From: Taeniopygia guttata
Taxonomy: Eukaryota; Chordata; Aves; Passeriformes; Estrildidae
DNA: 64,000 nt
Direction: 5' to 3'
NCBI RefSeq assembly: GCF_048771995.1
Contig: NC_133026.1
Coordinates: forward strand, 104,794,001-104,858,000
Shown: in pieces, positions 54,601 through 62,845 of the stretch
How the letters are laid out: every line of letters begins with the position of its first letter
Numbering within the stretch: the first letter of the stretch is position 1
Position numbers and translations under genes: made by a program
The notes under the pieces: model-generated
The model's input: only the letters and a program-made list of their open reading frames with translations
What the model was told of the DNA's origin: nothing
Databases searched by the model: none

Positions 54601-57600
54601 CTCCAAAAGTATCCAACAACGACAGGAAAAAAACTCCAACTATTTAGTAAAGCTAAATAATAAAACAGTGCACTCAAACTAAGGTTCAGATTTAAAAAAA
54701 AAATACATGAAAACCCCAAAACAAACCCCTCACCACTAAAAACAGAAAAAACCAATTAATTAAGAGACAATGTAGTGATTTATTGACCGTATTCCTTAGT
54801 CAAATGTACTTCAGTCAAAATATTCACATCACACTCGTAAGCTTTGACAAACTGCATTCACATGCTGATAAATGAAGACTACGTAATAAAAACTGGAGAG
54901 TGATTACTCAATAATTTGGTTAAGATCAAATAGAAAAATTTAGAAGAAACAAATGCAGATACTTATTCAAAGGAAACAGAGCAGAGAATTAACAAAAACC
55001 AAGCCAAGAGAAGAAGCCAACTAAAATATGCAACTTTTACTGCTTTATTACATGGAAAAGGAAAGAATTTGGTTGGGTTTCTCCCTTTCCTACTCCACAG
55101 CCCAGAGAAGAAAGCACATTTCAGTGCTACTCAAGTGCCCCTGGGTGTGACACAAAGCAATACAAAACCTCCTGGTTGAAAGTTCCAACCCCTGAAGTTT
55201 AGTTCTAGACAGCTATGCCTTACTCTGTGAACCATTCCTCTTAAAGGGAGACTTATCCTTCCCACAGAACTGACTAAACCAAGTGGAGAAATCTGTAGTA
55301 GACAATTACCTTGAGCTTCACTTCCTCTGGGTTCTTTTTTAACTTGTTTTGGTGGTCTAGGAGCTGTAACACACTTTACAGGAGAGCTTTCTGGACTTGA
55401 TTCCAAATGTAATCGAAAGTTCTAAGCAAAAGAGAAAACATCAAACTATGCCTTTAACCTATTAATAAAACTAGCAACTGAACTAAATATTAATATTTTG
55501 AGTACAGTGACGTTTTACTTTTTAACAGTTTTACGTTAATTTAAGCAGACAAAATGTCACTTATTAGCTAGTTCATATTGAAGTTTGTGGTATTAAGTTT
55601 GAAAAAAATCTTTTTCATTTTATATATAAGCTTGTAAAATATTTCCTACAGAACACAGTTGTCCTTAAAAACTCAAATTTTAGTCATTCAGATAAGGAAA
55701 TGAGAGGAAAACAGGTTCATTTACTCCAAAAGTGTAATACACCTTTGCAAAACAAAACAGCTACAGAAGCTGAAGAGTCCATATGAATCCATACAATCTT
55801 TGGCTCCAGCACAAAATTTTATTGATCAACATTTAGTTAACAACAGAATCTAGAAGGGTGGAATCAATTAATTTTTTGGCTTACTGTCACCCATCTATAA
55901 CAGCACAGCAGTAAATCTCTAATACATTTTAAAATTTGAAGTTACTGTAAAATAAAGTCATTGTTAAAACAATTCTGAGCATGGGATTCTCAGAAAACAG
56001 AATAGATTTAGAACACCCTCCCACTATACACCATAATTAAAATAGCTTACCTCATCTGGTTTTGGCTCACATAAATGTTTTGTCAAGTTAGGCAACAGAC
56101 CATTTTCTGCACCTTTCCTTGTGGGCTGTTTTGTTTCTAATGTCACTTCTTTAGCTTCAGCTCTTTCAGATAAAGGATGTGCTTTCTCATGTGCACAAGT
56201 TGTACTTTCATTCTCAAAGAGTCTTGTTGACAGCTTGCCTTGTGCCTTTGAAAGCTCTGCTTCTGCAGCCATTTGACTTGCCTCTGAAACTTCAGGGAAA
56301 TCTTTTAAAAAAGGAAGCTTGGGGACATTTGGAAAATTTGAGTTACTCTGCTTCACATTACTAGCTTTCAGCAATTTAATTTTGGTCCATTTAGAGCTTT
56401 TGTTTGAGGAGTTATTTCTACCATTCAGAGTGCATTTGACAGGCATTGCTTTTTTGCTAGGGAAAAACCGTTTGCACTGAGTACTTTGATTGGGCTCTTT
56501 TTGAGTAAGCATTTCACTCTGCTGTAACTGTGTCTCATCGTGCTTTTCTTCTGCTTTGCTATCCTCTGCACTAGTGAAATCTTTTCTCACTTCTACTGTA
56601 TCTGACTCAATCTCACCTGCAATTTCTTCACAAAGTTCAAGGATGCTCACCCTTTTGGATTTTGCATCGTTCTCTGGTTGATCAACCACATTTGTCTCAG
56701 TTACAGATGGCTGTGAAGTGTTTTTTGGTTTTGTACTGAGCTTTATGTTCTGATGTGTTTGTTGCTTTTCCTTAGAGGCTGTAGAATTTGGCTTAAGAGA
56801 ATCAGTTTCTGCTTTCTTTGTGTTGCTAGAATTCAAAGATACGGGGCCTGTTTGGTCTTTCTTGACTTCGTCAAGACTCTCAGCAGGACATGATGAGGAC
56901 CCTTGAAGATTTTGTTGAAAGCTACTGGAATTATCCTTTTTATTGTCTGCTTTACACTTTTTCTCTTTCAGAGAGCTGATCACTTCTACACGTATTTCTT
57001 TATCCGCTTTTGTATTGTTTGGCTTTATCTTTGTGTTTTTCTGTTCCGTTTTTGCTCCAGCAGATTTCAGTGGTTTTGCTGCCACGCTCCGAGTGTGTTT
57101 TTTTGCCTGGCTACTGTGCTTAACTTCTGAAACTTTTTCTTCTTTAACTTCTCTGCTGCGCAGGGATCTTGCTGGAACATGCACGTGTGTTAACTGCTGC
57201 AGTCTCTGTGATCTCCTCGTTACTGGCTCGTTTGGTGCAATTAAGCATTTTGACTTAGGAATTTCTTGCATGGATTTTTTCTGGCATACCTCCTTATTTT
57301 TTGCAGATTTAGGCTGCTGCTGTTGAACTGTTTTGCCAGATATTGTTTTATTATTTGAGTTGAGTGCTGATGATCTTGTAGTCATGCGCATTCCTACTTC
57401 AGGTTCATTGGTGTTATCACTGAAAGATTAAATAATATTTTTTTTAGCATCCAGAAAGTAGAATCTGTTGCAAGATTATTTTCATTCCCCCTCTGCCTAC
57501 TTCTTTTCTTTTTAAAAAACACTAGATCTTATACTCTCAGTATTTTTGGAAGAATTTGTTCAAGAATTATCCAAAAAAGGTTTTGGGATAATTTAGGTTC

Positions 57601-58205
57601 CACCTAGTTACTCTTAAGTGTTGTATTTAATGCTTTTTACGCATGGCAAGACTGAATTAAGAACCCTGGATGAATACTTTTTAACATTTCTAGCAGTTTT
57701 TAATCACTGACACTTGTGACTTTCAAATGACATATGAGTTACATATACATAGATAGATAATATTAGATTTATTTTTGCTTCAGAAATCTTTTTGAAGGAG
57801 GTCTTCCTGGATTTCAAGGCACTTAGAAGGTTCCAGAGAAAAATCATGTAGCAAACAGCATATATAACAACTCAAATGCGATCTCCCTTCTAGCACTATT
57901 TAACTATTTACTGTATCTTTAACTCAGATTAACTCTACTTAGATTGTTCCTGCACTAATGTAGTCTATCAAGATAATGCAGAATTATGTAATTTTTTTTG
58001 TCACTGACCTGTTTGGTTTGACAGAGGTTTTGAGCACAGCTTTCTCCTGCACTGCACACTGACTGGGCTTTGATTTATTTGAGCCATGTTTTGCATCTGA
58101 CACTTCTTTTTCCTTCTTTGACAAAGACGGCTTGCTGTTCTTGTCCAGCTTTGGACGTTTAGCAGAAGGTTCCACTAATGAAGACTTCCTTTTCTGAGCT
58201 GCCAT
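30548..58205 (-). CDS. ESCO1: N-acetyltransferase ESCO1, cohesin SMC3 acetyltransferase (complete, 10 coding exons)
   Basis: ESCO1 acetylates the SMC3 subunit of cohesin to stabilise sister-chromatid cohesion and loops; it acts in the nucleus with PDS5. Exons in transcript order: 58205-58009, 57419-56051, 55421-55310, 54157-54094, 52051-51937, 42823-42692, 35916-35827, 33345-33202, 32362-32175, 30695-30548. All are GT-AG with agreeing phases, giving 852 residues (human 840). Residues 1-600 are Lys/Ser-rich and probably disordered, with a KRPK nuclear-localisation-like patch at 16-19. A C2H2-type finger has Cys631, Cys634, His649 and His653. The GNAT domain includes [10 protein letters not shown] (about 732-741), RRKKIAS (791-797), Glu801 and Asp822; the last two match human Glu789 and Asp810 needed for catalysis, at a constant offset of 12. 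Start chosen: the ATG at 58205, two bases into its exon, context AAATGG. ESCO2 is excluded because the long N-terminus and the HIQWGYRV segment are ESCO1-like. Confidence 0.96.
30696..32174 (-). other. ESCO1: ESCO1 intron, no recognised content
   Basis: Intron of 1.5 kb without a repeat that I recognise. Confidence 0.6.
32175..32362 (-). CDS. ESCO1: ESCO1 coding exon 9 (core acetyltransferase)
   Basis: Encodes [52 protein letters not shown] and IECL plus two bases of Arg. This is the acetyl-CoA binding core with Glu801. Starts in phase 0. Confidence 0.96.
32621..32680 (-). other. ESCO1: Candidate 60-base cassette exon of ESCO1
   Basis: On the - strand a tract TTGTTTTCTATTGTCCCTTG and acceptor TATCAG are followed by exactly 60 bases open in frame ([20 protein letters not shown]) and a donor CAG/GTAGTA. 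Both flanking exons meet here in phase 0, so inclusion would insert 20 residues between Trp741 and Gly742. Human ESCO1, as I remember it, joins these residues directly. Could equally be a chance pseudoexon. Confidence 0.35.
33202..33345 (-). CDS. ESCO1: ESCO1 coding exon 8
   Basis: 48 whole codons: [34 protein letters not shown] and [11 protein letters not shown]. Donor GTAAGT. Confidence 0.96.
34115..34325 (-). repeat. CR1 LINE 3' fragment
   Basis: In reverse complement it reads 'ggaacagattgcccagag', 'tggagtctccctcactgg', 'gtgccatgtgctctggg' and 'gcagggaggttggacc', the familiar avian CR1 3' sequence. It resembles the CR1 copy at 62.6-62.85 kb. Confidence 0.88.
34755..34806 (+). repeat. Short CR1 3' end
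   Basis: About 50 bases, 'ccagaggtcccttccaacct' then 'attctgtggtcctgtg', match the terminal segment of CR1. Confidence 0.7.
35365..35425 (+). repeat. Degenerate CR1 3' end (tentative)
   Basis: 'atggcaatggactagatgac' followed by 'tttaaggctgctgctttcc' resembles a diverged CR1 tail. Confidence 0.45.
35827..35916 (-). CDS. ESCO1: ESCO1 coding exon 7
   Basis: 30 whole codons: [16 protein letters not shown] and [12 protein letters not shown]. Acceptor atttag, donor GTATGG. Confidence 0.96.
35917..42691 (-). other. ESCO1: Large ESCO1 intron, little recognised
   Basis: A 6.8-kb AT-rich intron. I see no convincing coding exon and no clear CR1 or LTR. Short open frames (for example at 38483-38716 and 38542-38868) have no family resemblance. 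Confidence 0.5.
42692..42823 (-). CDS. ESCO1: ESCO1 coding exon 6 (zinc finger)
   Basis: 44 whole codons: [30 protein letters not shown] and [14 protein letters not shown]. It carries all four zinc ligands (CxxC and HxxxH). Confidence 0.96.
45640..45720. repeat. A/C-rich low-complexity block
   Basis: Runs of AAAC and AACCCCAAA units. It generates a spurious Lys/Asn/Pro-rich open frame on the + strand. Confidence 0.7.
46155..46213 (-). other. ESCO1: Candidate frame-shifting (poison) exon of ESCO1
   Basis: On the - strand a strong tract TGCCTTTTTTGCTTGCAG precedes 59 bases and a donor ATTG/GTAAGA. Neighbouring exons join in phase 0, so 59 bases would shift the frame. Translation would then run through the zinc-finger exon in the wrong frame and stop near its end (TTCATAA). 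Conserved ESCO1 skips it. It may be an unused pseudoexon. Confidence 0.3.
46931..47481 (+). mobile_element. Solo LTR resembling avian ERVL-type elements
   Basis: About 550 bases with landmarks of a common bird LTR: 'ggttaatttccttcacag', 'tgataacacagcgatgtttt', 'tcaaggccttttctg', 'gaattccttattttgctttg' and the terminal 'ggtgcttagctgcttacc'. It lies antisense to ESCO1. No internal retroviral genes are next to it, so it is probably a solo LTR. The borders are approximate and I found no clean target-site duplication. Confidence 0.75.
51937..52051 (-). CDS. ESCO1: ESCO1 coding exon 5
   Basis: Completes a split Arg and encodes [28 protein letters not shown] and DGDKQLIT. Joins DGGQKRF of the zinc-finger exon in phase 0. 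Confidence 0.93.
52052..54093 (-). other. ESCO1: ESCO1 intron, no recognised content
   Basis: Intron of 2 kb; AT-rich, with no repeat I can name. Confidence 0.6.
54094..54157 (-). CDS. ESCO1: ESCO1 coding exon 4 (small)
   Basis: 64 bases with split codons at both ends, encoding [20 protein letters not shown]. Acceptor cttgtag, donor GTATAG. Confidence 0.9.
54158..55309 (-). other. ESCO1: ESCO1 intron, no recognised content
   Basis: Intron of 1.15 kb; no repeat or exon recognised. Confidence 0.6.
55310..55421 (-). CDS. ESCO1: ESCO1 coding exon 3
   Basis: Encodes [16 protein letters not shown] and [16 protein letters not shown], ending with the first base of Asp. SP- and KEP-rich, probably disordered. 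Starts in phase 0. Confidence 0.93.
56051..57419 (-). CDS. ESCO1: ESCO1 large coding exon 2 (N-terminal region)
   Basis: 1369 bases, residues 67-522. Lys/Ser/Thr/Gln-rich with landmarks [56 protein letters not shown] and ending CEPKPDE. In the family this part mediates cohesin/PDS5 association and chromatin targeting; which motif does so is not visible here. Donor GTAAGC. Confidence 0.95.
57420..58008 (-). other. ESCO1: ESCO1 intron
   Basis: 589-base intron between the first two coding exons; AT-rich, nothing recognised. Confidence 0.8.
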
Positions 58206-58207
58206 TT
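58009..58207 (-). CDS. ESCO1: ESCO1 first coding exon (start codon at 58205)
   Basis: The acceptor tttttacag is followed by AA and then ATG. Encodes [20 protein letters not shown] and on to VLKTSVKPN, then two bases of Ser. The start sits two bases inside the exon, so the -3 base of its context comes from whichever 5' UTR exon is spliced on. Confidence 0.94.
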
Positions 58208-58362
58208 CTGTAAAAAAACAAGCGACTCAGCTTTTAGACCCTTTGTCAAGTACTGAACTTTTCATTTTTATATATCTGCTTTCCTTTTACGGCCGGATCA
58301 TGTTGTGATCAGAAAGCAAATCATTAAAGCAATCTCAAATCAAATGACACTCATTTACTTAC

Positions 58363-58466
58363 AGGTTTTTACAAGAGGCAATCGATGTTTACGCCAAAGT
58401 AACTTATCAAGGTGTGACAAGAGCATTCCTTATGCATATGTTTACGAACAGGATGTTTCATGCCAC
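58363..58466 (-). other. ESCO1: Candidate ESCO1 5' UTR exon with a 30-codon upstream ORF
   Basis: On the - strand a pyrimidine-rich tract and CATAG are followed by 104 bases and a perfect donor GTAAGT. An ATG six bases in opens a frame of 30 codons (begins MKHPVRKHMHKE, ends NIDCLL, stop at 58369-58371) lying wholly inside the exon. Rich in His and Cys, but too short to call a domain. Could be a real alternative leader exon or a chance pair of splice sites. Confidence 0.45.
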
Positions 58467-60560
58467 CTATGAAGAACAGAAAATGTTCATGCAGTAGACA
58501 CTTCATAACTTCCTACTCAAGACTCTCAATTCCCATCCTCTTTCATCTCCTCAAATAATGCTTAGCTTTAGAGTTTCATTGATAAGGAAATTAAAAAAAA
58601 AAAACAATAACTAACCAAAAAACAACAGTCAGATTTTATTTTTTATTTCTATATCCAACCATTTTTGGCACCTTGCTGTCTTAAGCACTACCCTTTTACC
58701 TTTCAAAATGTGGGAAGTAACAGTACAATTGAAAAGGAAGTTGCTCAGCCTTACACCTTTTTCCAGAAAATAGTGTGCTGCTCTCTTTCAGAGCTATCAA
58801 AAAACACAGGACTTCTGTCAATCCTGTGCTTCACAGCAACAGGGAATAAATCCATTAGACTCAGTTACCAAGTTCAGTAGATGCTACAATAGAACTTCAC
58901 AGACATCAGCAACCACCTACAACTTCTAATATGACTTAAGCTACAAATCAGAGATGGAAAGCCTAGAAAGTAGCATTGTTAGAGGCATTTGCCTTGGGCA
59001 AATAAAGACAATGTTTTCATGAGAATTGAAGTGATGTTAATGATGCAGAAGTTACTCTGCACAAGAGTCTGAAAGCTAACAGAGATTCTTGATAAAAATA
59101 TCTTCACAGATTTGGCTGATCATCCCTCTCATATACATTTCTGACTTGTGAAACTTTTCAGTTCCCTTATTCAAAGACACCATTATTGTATTATGGTATA
59201 GGTAATAATTGTTCATAAAGTTTCACTAATAACTTTATAAAATAAAGTTTACTGGAAGACACAGTGGTTAGAACTTTCACGTCACCTTTTTCAATCAAGA
59301 ATTACCTATTAATTTTTGTCGCTCTCAGACTTACAGATTATATACAGGTTTCTATAAAACTACATTGCTTTTCAAACCTTAACTGATCTGATGTTAAATC
59401 GGACACATTTTTACGTTCAAATAGGAACAATCCACTGGTTTTGTAACACAGACCAGACACTATCAGTTCATTACAACTAAAGAATGACTTCCAGTACTGA
59501 CAAATGAACGTCTTTCCCCAACAATTTGAAAGATATTTATGTTAAGCTCTTTTTAATAACTGAACATTATCCAAAAGGAAAAAGTAAACAACTGTACTTT
59601 TTCTTCTCTTTAGACTTTATATTGTCCTTAACCTCATTTTCATTTATCCACTTATGAAATCATTTCTAACCATGCAAAACTGGTAATTTTGTTAAAAAGT
59701 TGATGAAAAACTCAGATTCCAGACACCAGTGCTGTCTTCTGACCTTCTCCTTTAAAGAAGATACATTATAAACAACCCATATTTGAGGTTTATTTTTTAA
59801 ATTCTACCCAGAGAAGAAATCTCTAATAGCACTTTCTGTGCTATTTTCATGTCTCTCCCTAAGGAGCAGGTCGTAGAATTTACGTGCCTACATTCTAATG
59901 GCTCATAAGCTCCATGACACCTCACAAGCCTATGGGGTTTCCCCCAGCCAAAGGAAACCCATCAGAGATGCAGTATGGTCACTCATCCTGAAAATAGCAG
60001 CCCTAATTGCTGAATAGGTCTTTGGTCTCTTAGAGCACAACACCTACCCTCAGAATTTGAGAATATCATGACACTGTATATACCTGGACCTTCTTTGGCT
60101 TTTTCCAGACATGCCATGGCAGACTTGGGGAAGACTTACAAGTATAAAACAGAAAGTACAAAACTTCCCTCACTGGCACTCCTTCTCAGGCCGCTAAAAA
60201 ATACACTCTCCTCCCACGGAGCTCTTGAACAGTAATTTCTTTCCTCCTAATACCTTGTACAGCAGAGCAAAGTCTTTTCCAGACATTCCAGAACTGGCAG
60301 TCTCTGCCCTGGAGAAGTCACCCTCTAGTAAAAGCCGGATTATGGAAAGCAGGGAAGACATAGAAGTGCAGGAACAAACTAGAACACGAGCAAAGAAAGG
60401 CTTGGTGCAAGAAGTACGGGGGGGGGGGGGAGAGCACGAAAACAAAACAGAGCAAACAAAAACCTCAGACCCAAAAAAACCCAAACCAACAAACGAACAA
60501 AACAGAGAAACGCGAGCCCCACAGCTTCCAGTCCTTAGAGCAGAGGCTGAGGCAGGTTGC
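58467..60560 (-). other. ESCO1: ESCO1 first-intron sequence
   Basis: AT-rich intron sequence turning GC-rich towards the CpG island. It contains a run of 13 G at 60418-60430. No gene or repeat recognised. Confidence 0.55.
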
Positions 60561-60655
60561 CCACCAGCTGGACAGGGCGCGGGTGTCTCGAACCTGAGTC
60601 GTCCCGGCTGAGGGCCACGGCAGCGCCCGGCAGCCCCTACGGCACAACTCAGGAC

Positions 60656-60717
60656 GGAGGGGAGGGGAGGGGAGGAGAAGGGAAGGGAGGGGAAGGGAAG
60701 GGAAGGGGAAGGGAGGG
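60656..60717 (+). repeat. GGGAA/GGGGA purine tract
   Basis: About 60 bases of G3-4 runs separated by A or GA on the + strand, inside ESCO1 intron 1. With more than ten G runs it could fold into a G-quadruplex on the strand that ESCO1 transcription reads as template. Confidence 0.85.
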
Positions 60718-61097
60718 CTCCAAGCGTGGCCCGGTGTCAGCGGCCCCAGCGCCCCGCGGTGACAGCCCTCGCGGGGCAGGGCCTGGCGGTGGGACCCCGC
60801 TGCCGGCCGGCAGCTCCCGCGGCCAGGGCCGCCGGGGCAGGCGGCGATGCCGGGATAAGGCCGGGCGCTCGCCGCGGCTCCCGCCCGCGACTGGGCACGG
60901 CCGGCCCGCTCCCCCCGCGACAGCGGCGGGCAGGCCCGGGGAGGAGCCGCCGCGGGCGGGGGCTCGGGGGGCAGCGGGCACGGGGCAGCCGGGGGTGAGG
61001 GGACCCGGCGGGAGACGGGTGGGATGGGGAGTGTGGAGGTCAGCAACTTCCTCAGCGCCCCTTCTCCCGCCCCTCCGGTCTGCCGACGGCCGCTTAC

Positions 61098-61280
61098 CTC
61101 GCAGGGGTGTCAGCGACGTGCCGGCGCTGGCGGAGGCGGCGAGCCCGAGCCTCGAACCCGCCCACAGCCGGGCACCGCCGCGGCACCGCCCCGTCCCGCC
61201 CGCCCGCCGCCGGCCCAGCCTCCCGGCGGGACGCGGCATCTTCCGGCGGGAGGCGGAACGGGAGGGCGGGAAGCGGCATC
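61098..61280 (-). other. ESCO1: ESCO1 non-coding first exon (5' end approximate)
   Basis: A donor CTGCGAG/GTAAGC on the - strand at 61097/61098 lies in the CpG island just downstream of NRF1 and ETS motifs. Spliced to the first coding exon it gives the context GAAATGG with G at -3. The transcription start is not visible; 61280 is an upper guess. Confidence 0.65.
61240..61246 (-). promoter_or_regulatory. ESCO1: ETS/GABP-type site
   Basis: CCGGAAG on the - strand, in the proximal promoter or start of exon 1. Common at CpG-island housekeeping promoters. Confidence 0.5.
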
Positions 61281-61284
61281 CGTG

Positions 61285-61294
61285 GCGCATGCGC
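61285..61294. promoter_or_regulatory. ESCO1: NRF1-type palindrome GCGCATGCGC
   Basis: A perfect match to the NRF1 core, about 190 bases upstream of the exon 1 donor. NRF1 sites usually lie within 100 bases of the start site, so transcription may begin near 61200-61290. Confidence 0.65.
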
Positions 61295-61374
61295 AGCCGC
61301 CTCTGAGGGTGTCTGCCGTATGGGGACGTTAAGTAAGGAATGCAGAGACGGTACTAATTAAAACACCCATCTAA

Positions 61375-61645
61375 GGACTGGAGGGTGTTTACAAGAGCAC
61401 GTATTGACAGGACAGGGGGGAATGGCTTCAAACCGAGAGAGAGTAGGTTTAGGCTAGGTATTAGGAAGAAATTCTTCTCTGCGAGGGGATGAGGCACTGG
61501 AACAGGTTGCCCAGAGAAGTTGATACCCCATCCCTGGAAGTGTTCCAGGGCAGGCTGGATGGAGCTCTTAGCAACCTGGTCTAGTGGGAAGTGCCCCTGC
61601 CCACAGCAAGGGGGTTGGAACCAGAGGATGTTTAAGCTCCCCTTT
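61375..61645 (+). repeat. CR1 LINE 3' fragment
   Basis: Matches the CR1 3' region: 'gaatggcttcaaaccgagag', 'attaggaagaaattcttc', 'ctggaacaggttgcccag', 'agcaacctggtctagtgg' and 'gggggttggaaccagagg'. It ends about 90 bases upstream of the NRF1 motif. Confidence 0.9.
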
Positions 61646-61817
61646 TGGGGGTGATGTCCAGTGGCTCAGCCCGCTCGCACTGCCGCGTGCCCAGGTGGGT
61701 TGTCCGAGCCTCGTCCTTCGCCAAAATCAAAGGGAGCCAGTGGGGCCAAAGTGACTGCGGTGGTGGCCTGCACTATGTCAGTGGCTGACACCTCACAGCT
61801 GGCAGCTGTAGTGAAAT

Positions 61818-61842
61818 GAAGAGTCAGCTGAAGAGTCAGCTG
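61818..61842. repeat. 12-base tandem duplication
   Basis: AAGAGTCAGCTG occurs twice in a row just before the second CR1 copy. Confidence 0.75.
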
Positions 61843-61923
61843 GGAAGGGGTCTCATCAATGTGTATAAATATCCAAAGGGAGGGTGTCAACAGGATGGAG
61901 TCAGGGTCTCCTTGGTGGTTCTG
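61842..61923 (+). repeat. CR1 LINE, left part (split by an LTR)
   Basis: 'ggggtctcatcaatgtgtat' followed by 'ggagggtgtcaacaggatgg' and 'cttggtggttctg' is CR1 sequence whose continuation lies at 62568. Confidence 0.85.
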
Positions 61924-62567
61924 TGTTCATTTCTCTTGGGGTTCCTAGGTCAGGGTGACCCCAAGAGGTTGAAAAGAGTCTTGGTTCCCTTTCCCTAGCC
62001 CGACACAGCCAATGAAGGAGCCTGAAATGCTTCCGATTGCATTTTCAAGGTTGTTTATTTCTTCTTATCTAAACATTCTTTCTCTGACCTGCCGAGCTCT
62101 AGCTAGCAAGTCCACCATGGCCATCTGCCGTGCCCTCTCGGGCGCTGTTTACCTTTTATATCAAAAGTTACATATAGTCTGTTTATAACAATGCACCAGT
62201 ATCTAACATCTATGTTGGACAGTGTGCCCCCCATCCCAAATCAATATAAAAGTGTCACCACCCCACCAAGACATGGAGGACAAGATGAAGGAGAAAAAGG
62301 CTAGGACACGCCCAAATTCCTCCATCTTGTACCCCCTTGAACACCATTCTAAAATCCCAAAATTCTACTTTTCCACCCTGTGTTAGTTCAAATATCACAC
62401 TACTAAAACCCTTGTGACTTGTAATTCCTCATACAAAATTGACAGTTTTTTCCACAGGCTAAAATCAAAGCCACAAGCTGTTTTTGACTTCATGCCAGGA
62501 TCTCCAAGACCCCTGCCAGGGTCTTGAGACAGCCAGGGGAGCCAGAAGGCTGTCCTGGACTCCGACA
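61924..62567 (-). mobile_element. Solo LTR resembling passerine ERVK-type elements, inserted in CR1
   Basis: 644 bases with TG at the left and CA at the right, flanked by GTTCTG and GTTCTA (five of six match), as expected of a 6-base target-site duplication. On the - strand an AATAAA lies near 62050. The flanks join into one continuous CR1, so this insertion is younger than the CR1. No retroviral genes are present. Confidence 0.8.
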
Positions 62568-62845
62568 GTTCTAAGCCGCAGGACAAGAGGCAATGGGCAG
62601 AAACTGATGCACAGGAAGCTCCATGTGAACATGAAGAACTTTACTGTGCGGGTGACTGTGGACTGGAACAGATTGCCCAGAGAGGTTGTGGAGTCCCCCT
62701 CACTGGAGACACTCAAGAACCATCTGGACACAATTCTGTGCCATGTGCTCTAGGATAACTCTGCTTGGGCAGGAAGGTTGGACCAGATGACCCTCTGTGC
62801 TCTTTTCCAACCTGACCAATTCCATGTTTTGGTGATTCTGAGTCC
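62568..62845 (+). repeat. CR1 LINE, right part (split by an LTR)
   Basis: Continues the CR1 from 61923: 'aggacaagaggcaatgggca', 'aggaagctccatgtgaacat', 'cccagagaggttgtggag' and the end 'ggttggaccagatgaccc'. Confidence 0.9.

Larger units (their letters stand above)
60560..61310. promoter_or_regulatory. ESCO1: CpG island at the ESCO1 promoter
   Basis: Very GC-rich with dense CpG, many GGGCGG boxes, and no TATA box evident. It covers the non-coding first exon and its upstream flank. The long open frames on both strands here (up to about 249 codons) are a by-product of base composition. Confidence 0.9.

Noticed and set aside
30548..58205. Calling the second gene ESCO2
   Set aside because: The 600-residue N-terminal part, total length of 852 and the HIQW-GYRVIEE segment fit ESCO1, not the shorter ESCO2.
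60557..61306. Open frames of 193-249 codons on both strands
   Set aside because: Arg/Pro/Ala/Gly-rich frames from a CpG island. Real splice signals and ESCO1 exon 1 explain the region.
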